DNA of 24,560 bases from Candidatus Onthoplasma faecigallinarum (GTDB lineage Bacteria; Bacillota; Clostridia; Christensenellales; UBA1242): contig DVMB01000047.1 of NCBI GenBank assembly GCA_018715225.1, forward strand, positions 1 to 24,560. The letters are read 5' to 3'. Shown in pieces: positions 16,070-21,649 of the stretch. Position 1 is the first letter of the stretch, and every line of letters starts with the position of its first letter. The notes beneath the pieces are model-generated. The model did not search any database. It was given only the letters and a program-made list of their open reading frames with translations, and had not been told where the DNA came from. The translations under genes were made by a program, and so were the position numbers.

Positions 16070-17294
16070 CGATATTTTAAATTTTATTAATGACTGTGAG
16101 AAAGATTGCCTGTCTAAATTTCAGGAAATAGAAGCAATCGAATTTCATAATCAACTGAAAGTTTTAAATGCTTTTAATAAAAATCATATCCAGGCATATC
16201 ATTTCATAGGGAGCAGTGGATACGGGCACAATGATATTGGCAAAGAAAAAATATCTAGCATTTTTAAGGATATATTTAATACTGAAGATGCTTTTGTCAG
16301 CCCTTTAATCAGTTGTGGTACAGAAGCGATTAGCCAAACTTTATTCGGCATCCTTAGACCAAATGATTGTATGCTATCAATTTCTGGCACACCATATGAC
16401 ACATTGAAACAGGTCATTTGGGGAGTAGAGGGGAAGAATGTCGGCTCGCTAAAAGATTATAATATCGCATATTATGAAGTACCTTTGGTTGGCAATGATT
16501 TCAATGAACCCGAGATCGTTAAGGCAATCTTAAAATATAATCCCAAAATAGTTTATATCCAAAGGTCAAGAGGATACTCACTAAGAAACGCTCTGTCTAT
16601 CAAGCAAATAGAAGACATTCTAAAGGTCGTCAAAAAGTATACCAAAGCATATGTAGTGGTAGATAATTGCTACGGAGAATTTACGGAAGAGAAAGAACCA
16701 ACAGATGTTGGAGCAGATCTAGTGGTCGGCTCGCTTCTAAAAAACATGGGCGGAGGAATAGCTCCTACAGGTGGCTATATCGCAGGAAAACAAGAATTAA
16801 TTGAACTAATATCATATAAACTCACAAGTCCAGCACTAGGGGTAGATACAGGCTCGTATGAAGCAGGATACAAATCATTTTTCCAAGGTGTATTTGTGTC
16901 TCCACACGTTGTGGCTCAGGCAAAAAAATTGGTAGTCCTAGCAAGCGTGGCTCTATCTAAATTAGGGTATGAGACTGTGCCAAAATTGACAGATACCTTA
17001 GCCGACATTGTATGTTGCATCAAATTTAACGACAAAGATAAACTCATCAACTTCACACGAGCAATACAACAGGCTAGTGCAATAGACAGTGATTCCGTTT
17101 TGGAAGCGGGCGAAATGGATGGCTACGAAGATTTAATCATAATGGCCAGTGGAAGTTTCAATCAGGGCAGCAGTATTGAACTAAGTTGTGATGGGCCAAT
17201 GCGTGAACCATATGCGGGATACTTACAGGGTTGTCTAAGTTATCAGCATGGGAAGATTGGTCTAATCAACGCAATTAAGACTCTAATTAAATAA
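16053..17294 (+). CDS. YnbB-like PLP enzyme (methionine gamma-lyase / aluminium-resistance family)
   Basis: A 413-residue fold-type I pyridoxal-phosphate enzyme, cytosolic. The Schiff-base lysine is probably Lys230 in GSLLKNMGG. The cofactor Asp is in VVVDNCYGEF (Asp204), and a phosphate-binding SCGTEAISQ lies near residue 87. The family (PF06838 type) is annotated both as aluminium resistance protein and as methionine gamma-lyase-like, and its true substrate is not settled. It overlaps miaA by 17 nt. AAGGAG lies about 8 nt before its ATG, inside miaA. In Bacilli and Clostridia this gene commonly follows miaA-hfq; hfq is missing here. A terminator follows. Confidence 0.88.
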   Translation: MIEIDSDILNFINDCEKDCLSKFQEIEAIEFHNQLKVLNAFNKNHIQAYHFIGSSGYGHNDIGKEKISSIFKDIFNTEDAFVSPLISCGTEAISQTLFGILRPNDCMLSISGTPYDTLKQVIWGVEGKNVGSLKDYNIAYYEVPLVGNDFNEPEIVKAILKYNPKIVYIQRSRGYSLRNALSIKQIEDILKVVKKYTKAYVVVDNCYGEFTEEKEPTDVGADLVVGSLLKNMGGGIAPTGGYIAGKQELIELISYKLTSPALGVDTGSYEAGYKSFFQGVFVSPHVVAQAKKLVVLASVALSKLGYETVPKLTDTLADIVCCIKFNDKDKLINFTRAIQQASAIDSDSVLEAGEMDGYEDLIIMASGSFNQGSSIELSCDGPMREPYAGYLQGCLSYQHGKIGLINAIKTLIK

Positions 17295-17308
17295 TAATAT
17301 TATAAGAC

Positions 17309-17345
17309 AAAAAAGGCTTTTACTTACAGGGTAGAAGTCTTTTTT
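17309..17345 (+). terminator. Terminator of the miaB-mutSL-miaA-ynbB run
   Basis: Arms 17309-17323 and 17331-17345 pair over 15 bp with two G-U pairs and a 7-nt loop. The right arm ends in six T. It closes the long plus-strand transcript. Confidence 0.85.
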
Positions 17346-17360
17346 ATTCAAAACAGTGCT

Positions 17361-17544
17361 TGTGGATGAATGTAGGGCAGTGTGGAATTTTACATTCACA
17401 TCTTTGCGTAAAACAACACTTTTACGCAAAGATGGCTGAAATTTTGCAAAAAATCCTGTGGAAATCAATAAATTTATCCACCAAATCGCTTTAGTCCTCT
17501 AATATAACACATATTTCGACAAGCTGAACCCAGACATGTCCACA
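17361..17544. other. Cluster of DnaA-box-like nonamers
   Basis: Compared with the consensus TTATCCACA: TGTGGATGA at 17361-17369 (minus, 8/9), TTATCCACC at 17474-17482 (plus, 8/9), ACATTCACA at 17392-17400 (plus, fits TTATNCACA except two bases), TGTGGAAAT at 17457-17465 (minus, 7/9), ATGTCCACA at 17536-17544 (plus, 7/9) and TGTGGAATT at 17381-17389 (minus, 6/9). None is a perfect box, and no dnaA or dnaN is nearby. Confidence 0.35.
17399..17434. repeat. Perfect 15-bp inverted repeat with 6-bp centre, candidate Xer/dif-like site
   Basis: Left arm CATCTTTGCGTAAAA (17399-17413), centre CAACAC (17414-17419), right arm 17420-17434 the exact reverse complement. Two 11-bp arms around 6 bp is the layout of Xer/dif sites. 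The left inner arm TTTGCGTAAAA resembles the E. coli XerC arm (GGTGCGCATAA) at 7 of 11 positions. No T run follows on either strand, so it is not an ordinary terminator. Partial copies occur at 17829 and 19672, near a tyrosine recombinase gene. Confidence 0.6.
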
Positions 17545-17578
17545 TTTCATAAATTCATAGTTTCTTTATAAGATTTGT

Positions 17579-17630
17579 TAAAATTAATACAAATGGTCTC
17601 ATAAAATTTTTGAAACTAAGATGACCATTT
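17579..17630 (+). other. Inverted repeat downstream of a possible extended -10
   Basis: AAATGGTC (17591-17598) and GACCATTT (17623-17630) are perfect 8-bp arms around 24 nt. TGTTAAAAT, a possible extended -10, has its TAAAAT hexamer at 17579-17584, so a transcript would begin at the left arm. This could be a small RNA, but no matching terminator is evident. Confidence 0.25.
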
Positions 17631-17828
17631 ATTCATCTAAAACAGTACCAATTCGTCTCAGGCAAGATTTGCGACGACATATTTCTTGGTTGAAGATTTT
17701 TTTGATTTACATAGCTAGCACACTAACTTTTTTACCTGTGTATGTCTTATCTTATTAATTTGTTTTGCTATATATCATAAACTATTTTGCTAATTATCAA
17801 TAATTAAGGCGAATTATAAGATTTCTAT

Positions 17829-17842
17829 ATCTTTGCGTAAAA
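17829..17842 (+). repeat. Half-copy of the palindrome arm
   Basis: ATCTTTGCGTAAAA is a 14/14 match to the left arm at 17400-17413. The expected second arm is absent downstream. Confidence 0.75.
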
Positions 17843-17929
17843 AACCAAAATTAATGTTTTCATATACTTCATTATTTCAATAAGTTAATTATCATGTCCA
17901 TATATTTGATCCAAATTTATGTCAAACAA

Positions 17930-17965
17930 AAAAAGCCTAACCAACTAAAAATGGTTAGACTTTTT
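17930..17965 (-). terminator. Terminator of serS
   Basis: Arms 17930-17943 (AAAAAGCCTAACCA) and 17952-17965 pair over 14 bp with one G-U pair and an 8-nt loop. Read on the minus strand the hairpin is followed by a run of seven T. Confidence 0.88.
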
Positions 17966-18023
17966 GTGATTAAATATCTATTTGCAAGAATAATTTTGAT
18001 TGAATTTATCGGCTACTTCTACC

Positions 18024-19313
18024 CTATTTCTTAGGCATGATTTTCTCCATTCCGCCCATATATGGTTGTAAAACTGTTGGAATGTTCACGCTTCCGTCCG
18101 CATTCAGGTTGTTCTCCAAAAAGGCTATCAACATACGTGGTGGTGCTACAACTGTGTTGTTAAGTGTGTGTGCCAATTCATTGCTTCCGTTAGACTTTTT
18201 GTACCTAATTTTCAGTCTTCTAGCTTGAGCGTCTGTAAGGTTACTACATGAGCAAACTTCAAAATATTTTTTCTGCCTTGGGCTCCAAGCTTCAACATCT
18301 AGACTTCTATATTTTAGATCCGCCAAATCGCCCGAACAGCATATTAGCGTCCTAACAGGGATATTCATTGTCCTAAACAATTCGACTGAGTAGTTCCACA
18401 TCTTATCATACCAAATATCGCTCTCTTCTGGTTTGCATATGACTATCATCTCTTGCTTTTCGAACTGATGAACACGATAAATGCCACGTTCCTCTATGCC
18501 ATGTGCACCTATCTCTTTCCTAAAACATGGACTATACGATGTTAGACACAAAGGCAATTTCTCTTCAGGAATAATTGTATCCATAAATCTTCCTATCATG
18601 CTATGTTCACTCGTGCCAATCAAATACAAATCTTCCCCTTCGATTTTGTACATCATATTTTCCATTTCTTCAAAACTCATTACCCCATTCACAACGCTAC
18701 TATGAATCATAAAAGGCGGTATGCAATAGGTAAATCCTTTGTTTATCATAAAGTCACGTGCGTAAGACAAGATTGCAGAATGCAATCTAGCGACATCTCC
18801 TGTTAGATAATAAAAACCTTGACCAGAGGTCTTCCTTGCCGCTGCAAAATCAGCCCCATCTAATTTCTCTATTATGTCAGCGTGATATGGAATTTCAAAC
18901 TCAGGAACGAATGGCTCTCCATATACGTTGCCTTGAACATTCTTGCTATCATCTTCGCCAATTGGAACATCGTCCGCTATGATGTTAGGAATAGTCATCA
19001 TTGCTTGTTTTATTTTTTCATCTAGTTCGGAGACTTCCTTTTCGATAACAGCAATGCGTTCATTATTCTTGACAACTTCAGCCTTGATTGTGTTTGCCTC
19101 TTCGATTTTCTTGTCTTTCATCAAAACGCCAATCTTGCTAGATAAAGTATTTCGTTTGCTTCTCAAATCATCTCCTTCTTGTTTCAAAAGACGGACTTTG
19201 CTGTCCATTTCAAGAACATCGTCAACAAGATGCAATTTTTGGTCTTGAAATTTCTTCTTGATATTTTCTTTCACTTTGTTTGGATTAGTTCTAATTAAAT
19301 TAATATCTATCAT
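18024..19313 (-). CDS. serS: Seryl-tRNA synthetase
   Basis: Charges tRNA-Ser (and tRNA-Sec where present) with serine. 429 residues, normal. The N-terminal tRNA-binding coiled coil spans about 27-108. The class II core has TSEHSMIG near 234, motif 2 CFRKEIGAHGIEERGIYR then HQFEKQEM (263-289), and motif 3 near 384-402. Motif 3 reads HTLNNTVVAPPRMLIAFLEN, unlike the usual bacterial HTLNGSGLAVGRT pattern, but it keeps the class II Arg. The C-terminal LQPYMGG is standard. AAAGGAG stands 8 nt before the ATG. A T-box leader at 19349-19584 controls it. It is a single-gene transcript, oppositely oriented to its neighbours. Confidence 0.96.
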   Translation of the reverse strand: MIDINLIRTNPNKVKENIKKKFQDQKLHLVDDVLEMDSKVRLLKQEGDDLRSKRNTLSSKIGVLMKDKKIEEANTIKAEVVKNNERIAVIEKEVSELDEKIKQAMMTIPNIIADDVPIGEDDSKNVQGNVYGEPFVPEFEIPYHADIIEKLDGADFAAARKTSGQGFYYLTGDVARLHSAILSYARDFMINKGFTYCIPPFMIHSSVVNGVMSFEEMENMMYKIEGEDLYLIGTSEHSMIGRFMDTIIPEEKLPLCLTSYSPCFRKEIGAHGIEERGIYRVHQFEKQEMIVICKPEESDIWYDKMWNYSVELFRTMNIPVRTLICCSGDLADLKYRSLDVEAWSPRQKKYFEVCSCSNLTDAQARRLKIRYKKSNGSNELAHTLNNTVVAPPRMLIAFLENNLNADGSVNIPTVLQPYMGGMEKIMPKK

Positions 19314-19348
19314 AAATAACTCCTTTCCATTGTAGATTTTGTATTTAA

Positions 19349-19584
19349 TGAAAAAATATCTACCCCAAATTTAGAGGTGATATTTACCACTGTGCCACTC
19401 TATTTGAACGAATTAGTCATTCGTCCCGCTCATTTATTTGCAAATTGTGCTATGCAACCAGCCCCGCATTACCAGGTGTCATAAGGGGTAGATGCACATA
19501 GTTTCCATAATTTGCTCTCACCAACCGCAAACTCTCTAATACTTCCGCTATATGTTAGTCCCTATCATAGACATATTCAATTGT
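19349..19584 (-). promoter_or_regulatory. T-box riboswitch of serS (serine specific)
   Basis: Leader RNA that binds uncharged tRNA-Ser and lets transcription continue into serS. Stem I shows GATAGGGA, AGAGAG and GGTGAGAGC blocks. A CATATAG/CTATGTG helix flanks a specifier loop with codon UCU (plus-strand 19490-19492). Stem III is ACGAAT/ATTCGT (19408-19424). The T-box bulge UGGCACA (19391-19397) fits the G73 of tRNA-Ser. The antiterminator pairs AGAG (19398-19401) with CTCT (19373-19376) and GTG (19388-19390) with CAC (19377-19379). The competing terminator pairs 19374-19385 with 19354-19366 and ends in U6. The two structures exclude each other. Confidence 0.93.
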
Positions 19585-19590
19585 AATATT

Positions 19591-19619
19591 ATTCTAACAA
19601 GTATATTCTCTATTGTCAA
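19591..19619 (-). promoter_or_regulatory. Promoter of the serS T-box transcript
   Basis: On the minus strand: TTGACA (19614-19619), 17 bp, and TAGAAT (19591-19596) with TGT before it. This gives a start near 19584 and a leader of about 270 nt before the serS ATG. Confidence 0.85.
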
Positions 19620-19671
19620 ACTTTAATGAAAAATTTCTTAAATTTTAAAAAAATTTTCTAAATTGTTAGAT

Positions 19672-19685
19672 TTTTACGCAAAGAT
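19672..19685 (-). repeat. Half-copy of the palindrome arm upstream of the recombinase gene
   Basis: TTTTACGCAAAGAT matches 14/14 the right arm at 17420-17433. It covers the putative -35 of the recombinase gene, so it could be a binding site for autoregulation. Confidence 0.75.
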
Positions 19686-19700
19686 ATGTTAAAATATAAA
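19673..19700 (+). promoter_or_regulatory. Possible promoter of the recombinase gene
   Basis: TTTACG (19673-19678), 16 bp and TATAAA (19695-19700). A second candidate -10, TATAAT (19705-19710), lacks a good -35. The surroundings are extremely AT-rich, so this is tentative. Confidence 0.4.
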
Positions 19701-19745
19701 TATATATAATTAAACACATATTAAAAATGTATCTCTGGGGGTTGT

Positions 19746-20786
19746 ATGTCAAATAATTATTATTTGGATAGAAATAGAAATAATATGAAAAAATTGAATG
19801 AGATTTTAACGACATTGCCTGCTTTTTGCAGTATATTTTTTATAGGCATTCAGGATACCACTACCCCATTGACCAGATTAAATTATGCTGTAGATTTAAA
19901 AACTTTTTTCAATTACTTAGTTACCTATGAAACAGGATTTTTCAATAGACCTATCCTACAAATTACATTGAATGACATAGATAATATAGATTCTCAAACA
20001 ATTGAAAGATATATGGCGTATTTGTCTTACTATGATAAAGATAACGGCGAAATTGTAACAAATGGCGAAAAAGGAAAATTGAGAAAACTTTCTACCCTAC
20101 GTGCATTTTTCAAATATTTTTTCAATAAAGATATGTTAAAAGCCAATGTAGCAAGCAAAGTATCCTCTCCAAAACTACATGAAAAACCAATTATAAGGTT
20201 AGAACCACAGGAAACAGCGGAATTGATGTACTCTTGCGATACTCTGTCCGGATTTAGTGATCATCAAAAAAAATATAACGAAAAATTCAAAGTTCGAGAC
20301 AATGCTATACTTTCGTTATTTTTGACGACTGGTATACGTGTCAGTGAATGTGTGGGTTTAAATGTGGATGACATCAACTTCAATCTAAATTCATTTAGGG
20401 TTACTAGAAAAGGTGGTAATCAAGTCATTTTATATTTTGGCGAAGAAACTGCACAGGCATTAAAAGATTATTTACACTTTCGAGATACTTTAAATCTTCC
20501 AAAAGAGGAAAGAGCCTTATTCATTTCAAGTCAAGGGAAACGTATGATGGTCAGGACCATGGAATATCTTGTGAAAAAATATGCAAAAGTTGCTACCCCT
20601 CTCAAAAATATAACACCACACAAATTACGTTCCACCTATGGCACCAACTTGTATCACGAGACTAAAGACATCTATATAGTAGCCGAAGTTTTAGGACACA
20701 AAGATGTAAATACGACTAAAAAGCATTATGCCGCTATTAGTGAAGACGTTAGAAAATCGGTGGCTGGAAAAGTAAAACTTAAATAA
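19746..20786 (+). CDS. XerS-like tyrosine recombinase
   Basis: A 346-residue site-specific recombinase with the full catalytic set: Arg198 (TTGIRVSE), Lys222 (TRKGG), His292 and Arg295 (PHKLRS), His318 (LGHKD) and the nucleophile Tyr328 (KKHYA). The N-terminal SAM-like DNA-binding domain spans about 10-130. The long N-terminus and the insert before the catalytic domain (about 165-185) resemble single-recombinase XerS more than XerC or XerD, which have about 300 residues. GGGGG four bases before the ATG supports the start. Nearby lie a dif-like palindrome (17399-17434) and a half-site over its own promoter. Its likely role is resolving chromosome dimers or another defined inversion or excision. 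It may be an unrelated integrase, but no mobile-element cargo is seen. Confidence 0.88.
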   Translation: MSNNYYLDRNRNNMKKLNEILTTLPAFCSIFFIGIQDTTTPLTRLNYAVDLKTFFNYLVTYETGFFNRPILQITLNDIDNIDSQTIERYMAYLSYYDKDNGEIVTNGEKGKLRKLSTLRAFFKYFFNKDMLKANVASKVSSPKLHEKPIIRLEPQETAELMYSCDTLSGFSDHQKKYNEKFKVRDNAILSLFLTTGIRVSECVGLNVDDINFNLNSFRVTRKGGNQVILYFGEETAQALKDYLHFRDTLNLPKEERALFISSQGKRMMVRTMEYLVKKYAKVATPLKNITPHKLRSTYGTNLYHETKDIYIVAEVLGHKDVNTTKKHYAAISEDVRKSVAGKVKLK

Positions 20787-20808
20787 TACACCATATAATG
20801 TGTATTAT
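20783..20808 (+). terminator. Hairpin at the end of the recombinase gene
   Basis: ATAATACAC (20783-20791) and GTGTATTAT (20800-20808) form a perfect 9-bp stem with an 8-nt loop that overlaps the stop codon. No T run follows, so it may act as an mRNA-end stabiliser or an operator rather than a true terminator. Confidence 0.4.
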
Positions 20809-20910
20809 CTGCCCTACTATACACCACATATGTAATACCAACTAAAATAACACACCATGTCTAAACTTGTAATAATATGATAGATTAAAAAGGTAATTTT
20901 TTAAAAATAT

Positions 20911-20924
20911 CGAACAAATGTTTG
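20911..20924. promoter_or_regulatory. LexA (Cheo-type) SOS box
   Basis: CGAACAAATGTTTG fits the Bacillota SOS box CGAAC-N4-GTTYG. It overlaps the first bases of the lexA -35, so LexA would block its own promoter until DNA damage. Confidence 0.88.
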
Positions 20925-20950
20925 ACAACTTTTATGTTTTTTGTTAATAT
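20922..20950 (+). promoter_or_regulatory. Promoter of lexA
   Basis: TTGACA (20922-20927), 17 bp, TAATAT (20945-20950). It is followed about 10 nt later by the Shine-Dalgarno GAGGTGA. Confidence 0.82.
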
Positions 20951-20966
20951 GTCATTGAGGTGAGAT

Positions 20967-21551
20967 ATGGATAAGACCCAAGAGACCTATAATTTTATAG
21001 TGGCATATTTAGAAAAAAATAAATACCCCCCTACTGTACGTGAAATATGTGATAAATTAAAATTAGACTCGACTTCCAGTGCAGTTTATCATTTAAAAAA
21101 GTTAGAAAAATTGGGCAAAATTACACGCAGTAGCAACAAAAACCGTGCTATTGAATTGACCGACAAGACTATAAACAACATCACATTACCCGTGATTGGG
21201 ACAATTGCTGCTGGGCAACCTATTTTTGCTGAAGAAAACCTTTTGGACAAAATCATAATTAATGAAAATCTATTTAATGGTAGCAATATGTTCGTTCTAA
21301 AAGTTAAAGGCGACAGCATGGTCAATGTAGGAATATATGACGGCGATCTGGTAGTAATTTCCAAACAATCTGTGGCAAATAATGGCGAAATTGTTGCTTG
21401 TTTGATAGACAATGAGGCTACTGTCAAACGTTATTATAAAGAAAATGGATATTTTAGATTACAACCCGAAAATTCATTCATGCGCCCTATCCTTACTGAT
21501 CACTTGGAGATTTTGGGTAAAGTTGTAGGGTTAATTAGAAACAAATTTTAA
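20967..21551 (+). CDS. lexA: SOS repressor LexA
   Basis: Represses DNA-damage genes. On RecA activation it cuts itself. 194 residues. The N-terminal winged helix (1-65) has the typical TVREICDKLKLDSTSSAVYHL recognition region in part (residues 23-43). The self-cleavage site is Ala82-Gly83 in TIAAGQPI. The catalytic serine is Ser117 (KGDSM) and the lysine Lys154 (EATVK). GAGGTGA precedes the ATG at 20967. Its SOS box and promoter are directly upstream and a strong terminator follows, so it is a single-gene unit. The lexA position downstream of the miaB-mutSL-miaA block is common in Clostridia. Confidence 0.97.
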   Translation: MDKTQETYNFIVAYLEKNKYPPTVREICDKLKLDSTSSAVYHLKKLEKLGKITRSSNKNRAIELTDKTINNITLPVIGTIAAGQPIFAEENLLDKIIINENLFNGSNMFVLKVKGDSMVNVGIYDGDLVVISKQSVANNGEIVACLIDNEATVKRYYKENGYFRLQPENSFMRPILTDHLEILGKVVGLIRNKF

Positions 21552-21553
21552 TT

Positions 21554-21584
21554 AGTGATAATCTTAATGCATTATCACTTTTTT
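21554..21584 (+). terminator. Terminator of lexA
   Basis: AGTGATAAT (21554-21562) and ATTATCACT (21571-21579) form a perfect 9-bp stem with an 8-nt loop, followed by a T run to 21584. Confidence 0.9.
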
Positions 21585-21599
21585 CTTTGAGGTTTTTTA

Positions 21600-21628
21600 T
21601 TGACTAAATAACATTTTTAATATATAAT
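21600..21628 (+). promoter_or_regulatory. Promoter of the PadR-ABC operon
   Basis: TTGACT (21600-21605), exactly 17 bp, TATAAT (21623-21628). The leader is about 15 nt with AGGGG before the ATG. I see no clear PadR operator dyad, although the TATATAATATTTATATT stretch is partly symmetric. Confidence 0.85.
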
Positions 21629-21649
21629 ATTTATATTAAAAGGGGTATT

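Larger units (their letters stand above)
17346..17929. other. Non-coding gap with dif-like palindrome and repeats
   Basis: About 580 bp between two terminators, with no credible gene on either strand. It contains a perfect long palindrome (17399-17434), several DnaA-box-like nonamers (17361-17544), a second inverted repeat (17591-17630) and a half-copy of the palindrome arm (17829-17842). The richness of symmetric elements suggests a cis-acting locus rather than mere spacer. Confidence 0.7.

Noticed and set aside
17399..17434. The palindrome as a rho-independent terminator
   Set aside because: No T run follows on either strand, and a proper terminator already stands at 17309-17345.
17283..17468. 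61-codon minus-strand frame in the gap
   Set aside because: It runs through the terminator and palindrome, has no ribosome site and no family resemblance.
17346..17929. Calling the gap a replication origin
   Set aside because: No perfect DnaA box, no dnaA, dnaN, rpmH or parAB neighbours; only box-like sequences are present.
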